From the NCBI RefSeq assembly GCF_001748145.1, contig NZ_BCQA01000001.1:1116001-1180000 (forward strand): DNA of 64,000 nucleotides. Direction: 5' to 3'. This document shows, piece after piece, positions 54,266 to 64,000 of the stretch. The position numbers and the translations under genes are program-made. Source of the DNA: Bosea sp. BIWAKO-01 (lineage in GTDB: Bacteria; Pseudomonadota; Alphaproteobacteria; Rhizobiales; Beijerinckiaceae). Under the pieces are notes generated by a model. The model was not told the origin of the DNA. It did not search any database and worked only from the letters and a program-made list of their open reading frames with translations. Within the stretch, counting starts at the first letter, position 1; each line of letters starts with the position of its first letter.

Positions 54266-55357
54266 ATGCTCTCCTATATCGCCCGCCGCGTCGCGCTGAT
54301 GGTGCCGACATTGTTCGGCATCCTGCTGATCTCCTTCGTTCTCGTGCAGTTCGCGCCGGGCGGCCCGGTGGAGCGCGTGATCGCACAGTTGCAGGGCCAG
54401 GGCGGCAACGCCTCCGACCGCGTCGGCGGCAGCGCCGGCGGCGATGCCGGAGCACAGCACGGCGATGCAAGCTCATCCTATCGTGGCGCGCAGGGGCTCG
54501 ATCCGGCCTTCATCAAGGAGCTGGAGAAGCAGTTTGGCTTCGACAAGCCGGCACATGAGCGCTTCGGCAAGATGCTCTGGGACTATATCCGCTTCGATTT
54601 CGGCCGGTCCTATTTCCGCGACGCACCTGTGCTGCAGCTGATCAAGGAGAAGCTGCCGGTCTCGATCTCGCTCGGCCTGTGGATGACGCTGCTCTCCTAC
54701 GCGATCTCGATCCCGCTCGGCATCCGCAAGGCGGTGAAGGACGGCTCGCGCTTCGACACCTGGACCAGCGCCGTGGTCATTGTCGGCTACGCCATTCCCG
54801 GCTTCCTGTTCGCGATCCTCCTGATCGTGCTCTTCGCCGGCGGCTCGTTCTGGCAGATCTTTCCGCTGCGCGGGCTCCATTCGGAGAACTGGGAAGAACT
54901 CAGCCTGATCGGCAAGGCCACCGACTATCTCTGGCACATTGCCCTGCCGGTCACGGCGATGGCACTGGGCGCCTTCGCGACCTCGACGCTGCTGACCAAG
55001 AACTCCTTCCTCGACGAGATCCGCAAGCAATATGTCCTGACGGCACGGATGAAGGGGCTCAGCGAACGCGGCGTGCTCTACGGCCACGTCTTCCGCAACG
55101 CCATGCTGATCGTGATCGCCGGCTTTCCCGGCGCATTCGTGCATGCGCTCTTCGCCGGATCGCTGCTGATCGAGACGATTTTCTCGCTTGACGGGCTCGG
55201 GCTCCTCTCCTTCGAGGCCATCGTCAATCGCGACTATCCGGTCGTCTTCGCCAATCTCTACATCTTCTCGCTGATCGGCCTTGTCGTGCATCTCATCACC
55301 GACCTGACCTACACATGGGTCGACCCCCGGATCGATTTCGAAACGCGGGAGGCCTGA
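54266..55357 (+). CDS. yejB: ABC transporter permease (YejB-like)
   Basis: 363 residues, about six TM helices, DppB/OppB family. The start [24 protein letters not shown] and the [15 protein letters not shown] stretch match YejB, which has a longer insert (residues 45-90, Gly/Ala/Ser-rich here) than ordinary DppB proteins. The EAA-like loop near 260-280 is [20 protein letters not shown]. With yejE it forms the membrane channel for a peptide importer of the microcin C uptake type. Confidence 0.94.
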   Translation: MLSYIARRVALMVPTLFGILLISFVLVQFAPGGPVERVIAQLQGQGGNASDRVGGSAGGDAGAQHGDASSSYRGAQGLDPAFIKELEKQFGFDKPAHERFGKMLWDYIRFDFGRSYFRDAPVLQLIKEKLPVSISLGLWMTLLSYAISIPLGIRKAVKDGSRFDTWTSAVVIVGYAIPGFLFAILLIVLFAGGSFWQIFPLRGLHSENWEELSLIGKATDYLWHIALPVTAMALGAFATSTLLTKNSFLDEIRKQYVLTARMKGLSERGVLYGHVFRNAMLIVIAGFPGAFVHALFAGSLLIETIFSLDGLGLLSFEAIVNRDYPVVFANLYIFSLIGLVVHLITDLTYTWVDPRIDFETREA

Positions 55358-55358
55358 G

Positions 55359-56528
55359 GTGAGCGAGACACTGATCGACCTGCCGCCGAGCACCCGCAGT
55401 GCGGCGCTTGCACCGCCCGAGGCGGCCCAGGGCTGGCTCAAGCTCTCGCCGATCAACCGGCGCCGGCTCAACAATTTCAAGGCGAACCGGCGGGGCTGGT
55501 GGTCGCTCTGGATCTTCCTGGCGCTGTTCGTGCTCTCGCTCTTCGCGGAGTTCATCGCCAATGACCGACCGCTCGTCGTCCGCTACAAGGGCGAGTCCCT
55601 GTTCCCGATCGTGGTGAACTATCCCGAGGAGAAATTCGGCGGCTTCCTCGCCACCACCGACTATCGCGATCCGGTCATCGCCAAGGAGATCGATGCCAAT
55701 GGCTATGCCATCTGGCCGCCGATCCGCTACTCCTACCGCACGCATAATCTCGACCTGCCGGTTCCCGCTCCTGCCCCACCGACCTGGATGTTGAAGGACG
55801 AGCAGTGCCGGCCGATCGCCGAGCGAACCGGCGGCATGACCTGCCGCGAGCTCGAGTGGAACTGGCTCGGCACGGACGACCAGGGCCGCGACGTCGTGGC
55901 GCGCCTGATCTACGGCTTCCGCATCTCGATCCTGTTCGGCCTGATCCTGTCCACGATCTCGTCGGTGATCGGCATCGCGGCCGGCGCGGTGCAGGGCTAT
56001 TTCGGCGGTTGGACCGACCTGATCTTCCAGCGCTTCATCGAGATCTGGACCTCGATCCCCGCGCTCTATCTCCTGATCATCGTAGCGGCCGTGATCACGC
56101 CCGGCTTCTTCGTCCTGCTCGGCATCCTGCTGCTGTTCTCCTGGGTCGCGCTGGTCGGTGTGGTCCGGGCCGAATTCCTGCGGGCCCGCAATTTCGAGTA
56201 TGTCCGCGCAGCGCGTGCGCTCGGCCTGTCCAACGCCAAGATCATGGTCAAGCACCTGCTGCCGAACGCCATGGTCGCGACGCTGACCTTCCTGCCCTTC
56301 ATCATGAACGGCTCGATCACGACGCTCACTTCGCTCGACTTCCTCGGTTTCGGCCTGCCGCCCGGCTCGCCCTCGCTCGGTGAGTTGCTGGCGCAGGGCA
56401 AGGCCAATCTGCAGGCGCCCTGGCTCGGGCTGTCCGGCTTTTTCGTGATCGCCCTGATGCTGTCGCTGCTGATCTTCATCGGCGAGGCGGTGCGCGACGC
56501 CTTCGATCCAAGGAAGACCTTCGCGTGA
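55359..56528 (+). CDS. yejE: ABC transporter permease (YejE-like)
   Basis: 389 residues, DppC/OppC family. The start codon is GTG (55359), 1 base after the yejB stop. It has the long periplasmic segment between TM1 and TM2 typical for YejE, with FPIVVNYPEEKFGGF and DYRDPVIAKEIDANGYAIWPP-like stretch near residues 84-125. The WLGTDDQGRDVVARLIYGFR signature is at about 168-187. The EAA loop is YVRAARALGLSNAKIMVKHLLPNA, in pieces near 283-306. Confidence 0.94.
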   Translation: MSETLIDLPPSTRSAALAPPEAAQGWLKLSPINRRRLNNFKANRRGWWSLWIFLALFVLSLFAEFIANDRPLVVRYKGESLFPIVVNYPEEKFGGFLATTDYRDPVIAKEIDANGYAIWPPIRYSYRTHNLDLPVPAPAPPTWMLKDEQCRPIAERTGGMTCRELEWNWLGTDDQGRDVVARLIYGFRISILFGLILSTISSVIGIAAGAVQGYFGGWTDLIFQRFIEIWTSIPALYLLIIVAAVITPGFFVLLGILLLFSWVALVGVVRAEFLRARNFEYVRAARALGLSNAKIMVKHLLPNAMVATLTFLPFIMNGSITTLTSLDFLGFGLPPGSPSLGELLAQGKANLQAPWLGLSGFFVIALMLSLLIFIGEAVRDAFDPRKTFA

Positions 56529-58153
56529 GCGCTCCCCTTCTTTCCGTCGAAGACCTTTCCGTCGCCTTCCGCCAGGGCGGCAGGGAGACGCTCGCCGTCG
56601 ATCGTATCTCCTTCCATGTCGCCAAGGGTGAGACCCTGGCGATCGTCGGTGAATCCGGCTCGGGCAAATCCGTCTCCGCGCTCTCGATCCTGAAGCTGCT
56701 GAACTATCCGGCCGCGCATCACCCGTCCGGCAAGGTGCTGTTCAACGGACAGGACCTGATCGCGGCCGATGAGAACGCGATGCGCAAGGTGCGCGGCAAC
56801 GACATCACCATGGTGTTCCAGGAGCCGATGACCTCGCTGAACCCGCTGCACACCATTGCGCGGCAAATCGGCGAGATCCTCGAGCTGCACAAGGGCTTGC
56901 GCGGTGCGGCGGCTCGCGCCCGCACATTGGAGCTGCTGGCCCTGGTCGGCATCCGCGATGCCGAGAGCCGGCTCGAAGCCTATCCTCACCAGCTTTCCGG
57001 CGGTCAGCGCCAGCGCGTGATGATCGCGATGGCGCTCGCCAACGAGCCGGACCTGCTGATTGCCGATGAGCCGACGACGGCGCTCGACGTCACCGTGCAG
57101 GCGCAGATCCTGTCCTTGCTGAAGGATCTGCAGAACCGTCTCGGGATGGCGATCCTGTTCATCACCCATGATCTGGGCATCGTGCGGCGCATCGCCGACC
57201 GGGTCTGCGTGATGCTCAAGGGCCGGATCGTCGAGCAAGGTCCTGTCGCCGAGATCTTCGACAGGCCGCAGCACAGCTATACCCAGCGCCTGCTCGCAGC
57301 CGAGCCCAAGGGGCGCCCCGCCCCGGTCGCCGAGGGTGCGGCGACGCTGCTCGAGGCCGGGCCGATGAAGATCTGGTTTCCGATCAAATCCGGCTTCCTG
57401 CGCCGGACCACCGGCCATGTGAAGGCCGTCGATGGCATCTCGATCAAGGTGCGGGAAGGCGAGACGCTCGGCGTCGTCGGCGAGTCCGGCTCAGGCAAGA
57501 CGACGCTCGGCCTCGCCATCCTGCGGCTGATCTCCTCGGAGGGGCCCGTCGTCTTCCTCGGCGATCGCATCGACGGGCTGACCAGCGCCGCCGTCCGCCC
57601 GAAGCGCAAGGATCTCCAGGTCGTCTTCCAGGATCCCTATGGCTCGCTGTCGCCGCGCCTTTCGGTGGCCGGCATCGTCGAGGAAGGGCTGACCGTCCAG
57701 GACAAGGGGCTGAGCTACGACGCCCGTCGCGAGATCGTCGCCAGGGCGCTCAGCGATGTCGGCCTCGACCCGGCGGCGATGGATCGCTACCCGCATGAAT
57801 TCTCCGGCGGACAACGCCAGCGTATCGCGATCGCGCGCGCCATGGCGCTCGATCCGAAATTCGTGGTGCTGGATGAGCCGACCTCGGCACTCGACATGTC
57901 GGTGCAGGCGCAGATCGTCGAACTCCTGCGGGAACTGCAGAGCCGCCGCAAGCTCGGCTATCTCTTCATCAGCCACGACCTCAAAGTGGTGCGGGCGCTG
58001 TCGCACCGGGTTGTCGTGATGCAGAACGGCAAGGTCGTCGAGGAAGGACCAGCCGAGGAGATCTTTGCGCATCCGCGCGAGGCCTATACCCAAGCCCTGC
58101 TCGCCGCCGCGCTTAACCTCGAGCCCGTCAGTAGCGCTGCGGTGAAGGATTAA
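56525..58153 (+). CDS. yejF: ABC transporter ATP-binding protein, double domain (YejF-like)
   Basis: 542 residues with two full ABC domains. Walker [13 protein letters not shown] near 39 and [12 protein letters not shown] near 320, signatures [12 protein letters not shown] and [12 protein letters not shown], Walker B LLIADEP and FVVLDEP. Start GTG (56525) overlaps the yejE stop (GTGA). Fused ATPases of this kind drive peptide importers (Yej, Gsi). It is followed by deoB after 1 base. Confidence 0.95.
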   Translation: MSAPLLSVEDLSVAFRQGGRETLAVDRISFHVAKGETLAIVGESGSGKSVSALSILKLLNYPAAHHPSGKVLFNGQDLIAADENAMRKVRGNDITMVFQEPMTSLNPLHTIARQIGEILELHKGLRGAAARARTLELLALVGIRDAESRLEAYPHQLSGGQRQRVMIAMALANEPDLLIADEPTTALDVTVQAQILSLLKDLQNRLGMAILFITHDLGIVRRIADRVCVMLKGRIVEQGPVAEIFDRPQHSYTQRLLAAEPKGRPAPVAEGAATLLEAGPMKIWFPIKSGFLRRTTGHVKAVDGISIKVREGETLGVVGESGSGKTTLGLAILRLISSEGPVVFLGDRIDGLTSAAVRPKRKDLQVVFQDPYGSLSPRLSVAGIVEEGLTVQDKGLSYDARREIVARALSDVGLDPAAMDRYPHEFSGGQRQRIAIARAMALDPKFVVLDEPTSALDMSVQAQIVELLRELQSRRKLGYLFISHDLKVVRALSHRVVVMQNGKVVEEGPAEEIFAHPREAYTQALLAAALNLEPVSSAAVKD

Positions 58154-58154
58154 G

Positions 58155-59372
58155 ATGACCCGCGCCATCCTTATCGTGCTCGACTCCGTCGGCTGCGGCG
58201 GCGCGGAGGACGCGCATCTCTATGGCGATGCCGGCGCCGACACGCTGGGCCATATCGCGGAGAGCTGCGCGGCGGGCAAGGGCGACCGCGAGGGCCTGCG
58301 GCACGGCGCATTGCAGGTGCCGAACCTCGCCCGGCTGGGCCTGGCCCATGCCTGCGAGGCTTCCTCCGGAAGGCCACTCGCGGGCGTCAGCAAGCCGCAG
58401 CTGCCACAGGGGCAGTACGGCTATGGCATCGAGACCAGCCAGGGCAAGGACACCCCCTCCGGTCATTGGGAGATCGCTGGCTGCCCCGTTCCGTTCAAAT
58501 GGGGCTATTTCACCGCGCTGGAAAGCTCCTTTCCGCCGGATCTGGTCGCGGCGATCATTCGCGACGGCAGGCTGCCGGGCATTCTCGGCAACAAACACGC
58601 CTCCGGAACCGTCATCATCGACGAGCTCGCCGAGGAGCATATCCGGACGGGCAAGCCGATCTGCTACACCTCGGTCGATTCCGTGCTGCAGATCGCAGCG
58701 CATGAGGAGCATTTCGGGCTGGAGCGGCTCTACGAGCTCTGCCGCACGGTACGCCTCCTGGTCGATCCGCTCAGGATCGGGCGCGTCATCGCGCGCCCCT
58801 TCGTCGGCACCGCGGCAACCGGCTTCACCCGGACGGCGAACCGGAAGGACTTCGCCATTCCGCCGCCCAACGACACAATCCTCGACCGGCTCGCGACGCT
58901 GGGCCGCAGCGTCATCACCGTTGGCAAGATCGGCGACATCTTTGCCCATCGCGCCACCGGAGAGGAGATCAAGCCGTTCGGCAATACGGCGATGTTCGAG
59001 GCGGCCCTCGCCGCGCTCGATCGGTTGCCGGATGGCGGCTTCTGTTTCGTCAATCTCGTCGATTTCGATACCGAATACGGCCACCGCCGCGACGTGCCGG
59101 GCTATGCGGCCGCGTTGGAAGCCTTCGATGCGATGCTGCCACGGTTGGAGGCGAAGCTCGGCCCGGACGATCTTGCCATCATCACGGCCGACCATGGCAA
59201 CGACCCGACCTGGAAGGGAACGGACCACACGCGCGAGCATGTGCCGATCCTCGCCTTCGGGCCAGGTGTCGCGGCACGGGCGATCGGCGGGCGCCGGAGC
59301 TTTTCGGATGTGGCTGCGACACTCGGTCAGTGGCTCGACATCGGCAAGGTCGGACCCGGTCAGGCCTGGTAA
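58155..59372 (+). CDS. deoB: phosphopentomutase
   Basis: 405 residues, alkaline-phosphatase fold. It interconverts ribose-1-phosphate or deoxyribose-1-phosphate with the 5-phosphates, for nucleoside salvage. Metal ligands lie in [11 protein letters not shown] (Asp10), [12 protein letters not shown] and [20 protein letters not shown]. The catalytic Thr is in [11 protein letters not shown] (near 94-104). It starts 1 base after yejF, so it is probably cotranscribed with a peptide importer, an uncommon partner; other salvage genes are absent here. Confidence 0.96.
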   Translation: MTRAILIVLDSVGCGGAEDAHLYGDAGADTLGHIAESCAAGKGDREGLRHGALQVPNLARLGLAHACEASSGRPLAGVSKPQLPQGQYGYGIETSQGKDTPSGHWEIAGCPVPFKWGYFTALESSFPPDLVAAIIRDGRLPGILGNKHASGTVIIDELAEEHIRTGKPICYTSVDSVLQIAAHEEHFGLERLYELCRTVRLLVDPLRIGRVIARPFVGTAATGFTRTANRKDFAIPPPNDTILDRLATLGRSVITVGKIGDIFAHRATGEEIKPFGNTAMFEAALAALDRLPDGGFCFVNLVDFDTEYGHRRDVPGYAAALEAFDAMLPRLEAKLGPDDLAIITADHGNDPTWKGTDHTREHVPILAFGPGVAARAIGGRRSFSDVAATLGQWLDIGKVGPGQAW

Positions 59373-59387
59373 CCGGGCCTCGCCCGA

Positions 59388-60845
59388 TCAGGCCGCCGCG
59401 ACGCGGCCGCAGAACGCCGCGACCTCCTGACGGATGCTGTGCGCCTGCTTCGCCAGCGCATCGGCAGCGTCCTGCAACTGCGCCGCGGCATCATGGGTGC
59501 GAACGGTCATCGTCTCGAAATTGCCGACCGCGCCGGCACTGCGCCTTGCTCCCTCGAAGGAGAGCTGGACCTGCCGGGCGATCTCCATGGTCGCCCGATC
59601 CTGCTCATGGACGGAGACGGCGATCGCCTCTGCCACGCGCTCGACCTCGGACATCGCCGTGACGATATCGCGGATCGCCTTCAACGAGCGCTGTGACGCG
59701 ATCTGCATCGCATTGATCTGACCGGAGACCTCGTCAGTTGCACGGGCGGTCTGGGCCGAGAGCGTCTTCACCTCGCTCGCGACGACGGCGAAGCCACGTC
59801 CCATCTCGCCAGCGCGGGCGGCCTCGATCGTGGCGTTGAGCGCCAGCATGCTGGTTTGCGCTGCGATGCCGCGGATGATCTCGACGACCGCACCGACATT
59901 CTCGCTGCTGCGGGCGAGATCCTCGATTTCCGCGCTGGCGCGCCGGGCAAGCTCGGCAGCGCTCTTGGAGCCATCGGCCGAGTGCGACACATTCTGGCCG
60001 ATCTCGCCGATCGAAGCCGCGAGTTGCCCACTGGCAACCGCAAGCTGGTCGATGCTGCGCGTCGTCGCCTCGGCAGCGTCCGAGACATGCCCCATCTGGT
60101 GACGCGCCTGATCGGAGGTGCCGGTCAAGGCTCGTGACTCGCCCTGCATGGCCTCGGCCGAACGGTCGAGAACCGCCATGGCCTGCTCCATCTGCTGGCG
60201 GAAATTCAGGACTGTTTCGCGCAGGGTCTCGCTGCGGTGGCCGAGCTCGTCGGCGAGACGCCTCTCCCGCTCTCCGGCCGCGCGCTCGCGCTCTGCGATC
60301 TCATTGGCATGACGCAGGCTGTCGCGGTTCATCGCGAACATCCGCCCAAGGATCATGGCAAGCGCCGCCAGGAACGCGGTCTCGATCACCACGATCACGG
60401 CATGCAGGAGCACCCGCCAGATATTGCCGCCTTGGTAGAACACGGCTGAAGGAAGCAGGTACTGCAGCACCAGATGGTGAAGTGCGGTCAGACCAGCCCC
60501 CATCACGATCGGGCGCCAGTCGCAAAACCCCGCCAACAGCGCGAGGATCGCGAAATAGTACATGTGCGTGTCAGGCTGCCAGGGATGGCCAGCGAAGCTG
60601 TAGACCAGCATCGAAACCTGGCCGATCAGCACAATCGCAATCACCAGCTGCGTGACGATGGCCACGCCGAAGCGGGCATAGAGCAGCAGGGCACCGGCGG
60701 CGAGCACGAAGGCAAAGGAGGCAGCAAGCAGCACCTCGCCACCGTGGAACCAGACGCTCAGCGCCAGCAGCGGAACATGAAGGAAGGCGAGCCCGAGCAG
60801 GAAGCGGGCCACGACGATGCGAACTCCGGTCAGGGTCCAGATCAT
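59388..60845 (-). CDS. methyl-accepting chemotaxis protein with multi-pass membrane input region
   Basis: 485 residues. The first 170 form about six TM helices with no large periplasmic sensor domain; one helix carries [15 protein letters not shown] with two histidines, a feature of a recurring multi-TM chemoreceptor input in alphaproteobacteria. A coiled coil follows, with the CheA/CheW hairpin tip near residues 320-360 ([32 protein letters not shown], in pieces). No HAMP domain recognised. Ligand unknown; membrane potential, light, redox or heme are options. The ATG overlaps the stop of the preceding small gene by four bases. Confidence 0.9.
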   Translation of the reverse strand: MIWTLTGVRIVVARFLLGLAFLHVPLLALSVWFHGGEVLLAASFAFVLAAGALLLYARFGVAIVTQLVIAIVLIGQVSMLVYSFAGHPWQPDTHMYYFAILALLAGFCDWRPIVMGAGLTALHHLVLQYLLPSAVFYQGGNIWRVLLHAVIVVIETAFLAALAMILGRMFAMNRDSLRHANEIAERERAAGERERRLADELGHRSETLRETVLNFRQQMEQAMAVLDRSAEAMQGESRALTGTSDQARHQMGHVSDAAEATTRSIDQLAVASGQLAASIGEIGQNVSHSADGSKSAAELARRASAEIEDLARSSENVGAVVEIIRGIAAQTSMLALNATIEAARAGEMGRGFAVVASEVKTLSAQTARATDEVSGQINAMQIASQRSLKAIRDIVTAMSEVERVAEAIAVSVHEQDRATMEIARQVQLSFEGARRSAGAVGNFETMTVRTHDAAAQLQDAADALAKQAHSIRQEVAAFCGRVAAA

Positions 60846-61222
60846 GACGACGCATCCGCGGTCGAACGGGCGTCAAGACATCCGGCCAGCCCCGAGAGCG
60901 CCAGCATCAGCAAGGCCCCCGCCGGCTTCACCTGTGCGATGCCTGGATCGGCGGACGGCGCCGTAATGACGATGAAGCGAGCGATCCCGCTGCGCAGCAC
61001 GCGATGCCCGGCCGCCAGGGTCATCGAAAGCGCGTCCCGCTCAGTGGTCCATGGCGAAAAGACAATGGCGCGCGATGGCGCTGCTTCATCCGAACCCCGT
61101 GGCAGACTGAACGCTGCCGCAAGGCTGACCGTCACGAGCGCAATGGCAATGATGAGCGCATCCCGCAACATTACGCCCCGGCGCTGATCGGCCGGAATCT
61201 CGTTCAGGAATCCGGACGTCAT
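60842..61222 (-). CDS. small membrane protein coupled to the chemoreceptor gene
   Basis: 126 residues. Hydrophobic segments lie near 18-40 and 98-115; the middle 55 residues ([26 protein letters not shown]) would be outside the membrane. No family recognised. The start at ATG 61222 puts the TM segment near the N-terminus; a longer start adds 35 basic residues. It ends with an ATGA overlap onto the chemoreceptor gene, so equal expression is likely. It might be an accessory or signal-anchored sensor, which is inference. Confidence 0.6.
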   Translation of the reverse strand: MTSGFLNEIPADQRRGVMLRDALIIAIALVTVSLAAAFSLPRGSDEAAPSRAIVFSPWTTERDALSMTLAAGHRVLRSGIARFIVITAPSADPGIAQVKPAGALLMLALSGLAGCLDARSTADASS

Positions 61223-61347
61223 GGGAACTCGGTTTCTCCGCGCTATCCGGCAGGCCATATCGGGCCGGACGAACTCGCTCACCACCGGTAAAGTTTCACT
61301 TAAGAGCGCATCACGCAGGTGGAGCACTGCGTGTCCAGGCGCACCAC

Positions 61348-61812
61348 TCAGGCCCGCAGGCGCTGCTTGATGCGCCGCATCAAGCCGTCCCGAACGTCGC
61401 GATAGGCGTCGAGCACCTGCTCGCGCGAGCCCTGGACGATGGTCGGATCCGGCGTTGGCCAGTACTCGACATCGGCGGCGAGCGTTCTGGTCAGCTCAAG
61501 GGCCTTATGATGCGCTTCCGGTGAGAGGGAGATGATGAGGTCGAAATTCAACCCCTCCCATTCCTCGAGTTCCTCAATGGATTTTGGCTTGTGGCGATGA
61601 GCGTCGATGCCGATCTCGTCGAGCACGGCAAGCGCGAACTTATCGACGTCGCCCTTCCTCGCTCCGGCCGACTGGACATAGATCGATTTGCCGAAGAAGT
61701 GCTTCGCCATGGCTTCCGCCATCGGGGAGCGCACCGCGTTATACGCGCACATGAAGAGCACGCTGTGGATCTTGCGCGGCGGCGCTCCCTCCACCGAGAC
61801 TAGCCCTTCCAA
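61348..61812 (-). CDS. low molecular weight protein-tyrosine phosphatase / arsenate-reductase-like
   Basis: 154 residues. The P-loop is CAYNAVRSP, with nucleophile Cys22 and Arg28 (CX5R), and the general acid is probably the Asp of PTPDPTIV near residue 126. Usual LMW-PTPs have CxGNxxRS, so Tyr replaces Gly at position +2 here. The gene overlaps UPF0262 by 13 bases. In Hyphomicrobiales this phosphatase sits after hisD and UPF0262, often with infA next; I see no infA here. Substrate unknown: phosphotyrosine proteins or arsenate are both possible. Confidence 0.9.
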   Translation of the reverse strand: MEGLVSVEGAPPRKIHSVLFMCAYNAVRSPMAEAMAKHFFGKSIYVQSAGARKGDVDKFALAVLDEIGIDAHRHKPKSIEELEEWEGLNFDLIISLSPEAHHKALELTRTLAADVEYWPTPDPTIVQGSREQVLDAYRDVRDGLMRRIKQRLRA

Positions 61813-62273
61813 TGCAAGGCATAGATCAAGGTGAACAGGCGACGCGCCGTGTCGTGGTCGATCTCGACCTTGCTCGCCAGGCGCTCGACCAGCATGTGGG
61901 CCGCCTCGTCATGCAGGCCGCGCCGGCCCATGTCGATCGCCTCGATCTGCGCAGGCGTCGACGCCCGGATGGCGGCGTAATAACTCTCGCAGACCAGCCC
62001 ATAGTCCTTGATGATGCGCCGCAGCGGCGTCAGCGAGAGGTGATGCGTGACGACCGGCGCTCCGTCGGCCCCCTTGATCTCGAATACGAGGCGTCGCTCG
62101 ACCAGCGCGAGATGGGCCAGATAGGGGCCGCCATCATGCCCGGGCAACGCGAAATGGTTGCGCTCGACGAGGTCATAGACCGCAACCGCGCGCTCATGTT
62201 CCTGATCCGGACTGCCACGCCCCAACGAGGCTTCGTCAAAAGTCACACCGACCAGACATTGGCTTTGCGACAT
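61800..62273 (-). CDS. UPF0262 family protein
   Basis: 157 residues, matching the usual length of UPF0262. Conserved stretches are [43 protein letters not shown] and the end [14 protein letters not shown]. No signal, no TM segment. Function unknown. I start at ATG 62273 ([16 protein letters not shown]); the 46 upstream in-frame residues belong to the intergenic and hisD region. Located between hisD and the phosphatase, as in many relatives. Confidence 0.9.
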   Translation of the reverse strand: MSQSQCLVGVTFDEASLGRGSPDQEHERAVAVYDLVERNHFALPGHDGGPYLAHLALVERRLVFEIKGADGAPVVTHHLSLTPLRRIIKDYGLVCESYYAAIRASTPAQIEAIDMGRRGLHDEAAHMLVERLASKVEIDHDTARRLFTLIYALHWKG

Positions 62274-62302
62274 GCAGCCTCCGGACACAGGGCGCGCGGG
62301 AC

Positions 62303-63595
62303 TCAGAGATTGAGCCTGATCGTCACGGATCGGCCATGGGCCTGCAAGCCCTCTGCCTCGGCCAGTTGCGTCGCGGCCGGCGCCAAGGCGCGAAGCCCGT
62401 CGACGCCGCATTTCAGCAACGAGGTTCGCTTCATGAAATCCGCGACACCGAGCCCCGACGAGAAACGGGCAGAACGGGCGGTCGGCAGAACATGGTTGGG
62501 ACCGCCGACATAGTCGCCGATCGCCTCCGGTGTATGGCCGCCCAGGAAGATCGCGCCGGCATTGCGAACCTTCCGCGCCAGGCCGTCGGGATCTGTGGTG
62601 ACGATCTCGAGATGCTCGGGCGCCAGCCGGTCGACCAGCGGGAGTGCGCGCTCCAGGTCCTCGACCAGCAGGATGGCGCCGAAATCCTGCCAGCTCTTGC
62701 CGGCGATCGCGGCGCGCGGGAGCACTGCCAGCTGGGCGATCACCGCCTTCTCGACCTCGGCTGCGAGCGCCGCATCATTGGTGAGCAGGATCGACTGGGC
62801 GGATTCGTCATGCTCCGCCTGCGCCAGCAGATCGGCTGCGACCCAATCCGGGTTCGCACTTGAATCCGCGATCACCAGAACCTCGGAGGGGCCGGCGATC
62901 ATGTCGATACCGACCTGTCCGAAGACGCGGCGCTTGGCGGCCGCCACATAGGCGTTGCCCGGCCCGACGATCTTGGCCACCGGCGCGATCGACTGCGTTC
63001 CATAGGCCAATGCCGCCACCGCCTGGGCACCGCCAATCCGGTAGACCTCGTGCACGCCGGCAAGCCGCGCTGCCGCCAGGACCAGTGGGTTGGTCTCCCC
63101 GCGCGGGGTCGGCGCCACCATGACGATGCGCTCGACGCCGGCAACCCTGGCCGGCACTGCGTTCATCAGCACGGACGAGGGGTAGCTCGCGGTACCGCCG
63201 GGAACGTAGAGGCCGACCGTCTCGATCGCGCTCCAGCGCCACCCGCTCTCGACACCGAGCGCATCGCGCGTCCAGGAATCCTGCGGCTTCAGGCGGAGGT
63301 GATAGGCCTCGATGCGCGCACGTGCGGTCTCCAGCGCGGCCAGCAGATCGGCGGAGCAGGCCGCGACGGCCGCATCGATCTCTGCTTCGCTGACCCGAAG
63401 GGTCGAAGGGGTCAGATCGAGCTTATCGAAACGCGAGGTGCAGACGATGACGGCCTCATCCCCCTTGGCGCGAACATCGGCAATGATGTCGGCGGCAACG
63501 CGGTCGACGTCTTCGGACACCTCGCGCTTGGTCGTCAGCAGAGCGGCAAAGGCCTGCTCGAAGCCTGCGTCTCGTTGATCGAGCCTGATCGGCAT
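62303..63595 (-). CDS. hisD: histidinol dehydrogenase
   Basis: 430 residues, full length, the last two steps of histidine synthesis (histidinol to histidine, two NAD+). [53 protein letters not shown] and [14 protein letters not shown] are conserved; the last carries Gln and His zinc ligands, and HVLPT with the late histidine lies near 375. It is preceded by the DUF2948 gene 27 bases upstream and followed by UPF0262 29 bases later. Confidence 0.97.
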   Translation of the reverse strand: MPIRLDQRDAGFEQAFAALLTTKREVSEDVDRVAADIIADVRAKGDEAVIVCTSRFDKLDLTPSTLRVSEAEIDAAVAACSADLLAALETARARIEAYHLRLKPQDSWTRDALGVESGWRWSAIETVGLYVPGGTASYPSSVLMNAVPARVAGVERIVMVAPTPRGETNPLVLAAARLAGVHEVYRIGGAQAVAALAYGTQSIAPVAKIVGPGNAYVAAAKRRVFGQVGIDMIAGPSEVLVIADSSANPDWVAADLLAQAEHDESAQSILLTNDAALAAEVEKAVIAQLAVLPRAAIAGKSWQDFGAILLVEDLERALPLVDRLAPEHLEIVTTDPDGLARKVRNAGAIFLGGHTPEAIGDYVGGPNHVLPTARSARFSSGLGVADFMKRTSLLKCGVDGLRALAPAATQLAEAEGLQAHGRSVTIRLNL

Positions 63596-63622
63596 CGCAA
63601 ATCCTGAAGCTGAAAGAAGAGG

Positions 63623-64000
63623 TCAGGCGCCGTTCGGGTGATCGGGCTTGGCGACTGCCTCCCAGACCGGGCCAAGGTCCTTCATCTGGGCCTCGATGCA
63701 CTCGACGCCCAGGCGGATAGCGGCGCCATCCGAGAAATGCAGCGTGACCTCTCCCGCCGGCGCCTCGGACTCGGTGAAGGTGATGGCGAGGAGATTGAGA
63801 ACGGCCCCTGTCGCCGTCGGGTCAACCTTCGTACTCTTGGCGTGAACGACGCGTTCGAAATGCAGGGCGGCAAGGCGCCTGCGCTTCTGGCCATGCGGTA
63901 CACCTTCCCAGTCGAAGCGTCGCGCGGCCAGCGCGAAGCGCTTCTGCGCTGGCAGATAGGCGACATCGCCGACGCGCAGGACAGCATCCTGCAAATGTGC
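63623..64000 (-). CDS. DUF2948 family protein (partial, cut by the right edge)
   Basis: The C-terminal 125 residues are visible. The frame stays open to base 64000 (AHLQDAVLRVGDVAYLP), so the true start lies outside, probably about 20 residues further. Conserved parts are RFALAARRFDWE and the end VECIEAQMKDLGPVWEA. Full-length family members have about 145 residues. Function unknown. Its place before hisD is typical of Hyphomicrobiales. Confidence 0.88.
   Translation of the reverse strand, partial: AHLQDAVLRVGDVAYLPAQKRFALAARRFDWEGVPHGQKRRRLAALHFERVVHAKSTKVDPTATGAVLNLLAITFTESEAPAGEVTLHFSDGAAIRLGVECIEAQMKDLGPVWEAVAKPDHPNGA

Overview
The window reads as chromosomal DNA of a GC-rich alphaproteobacterium of the order Hyphomicrobiales (Rhizobiales), most like Bosea. 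This is inferred from gene content and order: the cluster ptsP-prfA-prmC-DUF4167 with clpB, metX/metW and chorismate mutase/hisC/prephenate dehydrogenase nearby; the cluster DUF2948-hisD-UPF0262-small phosphatase; a CycM-type cytochrome next to kdsB-pheA; and an EcfG-like promoter motif at the trehalose genes. No 16S rRNA is present to confirm the genus. Coding density is high, with only one gene-free stretch above 300 bases apart from the left edge.

Layout. 0-0.5 kb: remnant of an IS110-type transposase beside a tRNA-Thr(CGT). 0.5-20.4 kb: mostly housekeeping. Tyr/Phe synthesis (tyrC, hisC, chorismate mutase), methionine synthesis (metX-metW), ClpB, release factor 1 and its methyltransferase, the PTSNtr enzyme I (ptsP), and trehalose metabolism (otsA divergent from otsB and a GH15 hydrolase). 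20.5-33 kb: amino-acid catabolism and transport (M20 peptidase, PLP aminotransferase, LysE exporter, a DAO-type oxidase with an apparent frameshift, LysR regulator). It includes a proposed lysine/2-aminoadipate-to-glutaryl-CoA operon (ALDH7, glutaryl-CoA dehydrogenase, class III CoA-transferase, TPP enzyme). 33-43.6 kb: cytochrome b561/YceI, a DUF308 protein, a sugar-type ABC importer operon with transaldolase, isochorismatase-like hydrolase and SDR, and an Fe3+/phosphonate-type ABC importer. Neither importer has an ATPase gene here. 43.6-48.3 kb: LysR regulator divergent from a valine-catabolic operon (mmsA, acyl-CoA dehydrogenase, mmsB). 48.4-51.8 kb: nudC, pheA, kdsB, cytochrome c. 52-59.4 kb: yejABEF-type peptide importer, with a DUF4260 gene between yejA and yejB, running into deoB. 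59.4-64 kb: a chemoreceptor with a multi-pass membrane input region and a small membrane partner, then the phosphatase/UPF0262/hisD/DUF2948 cluster, cut by the right edge.

How the genes work together. Aromatic synthesis is split between two places: chorismate mutase, aminotransferase and prephenate dehydrogenase at 0.5-3.5 kb, prephenate dehydratase at 49-50 kb. The 27.4-33.1 kb operon can be read as a route from aminoadipate semialdehyde toward crotonyl-CoA, with the TPP enzyme as a possible 2-oxoadipate decarboxylase. That is the most interesting hypothesis here, and it is an inference. I saw no CRISPR array, prophage, toxin-antitoxin pair, secretion system or recognisable defence island. 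Most of the window is ordinary core and catabolic genome.
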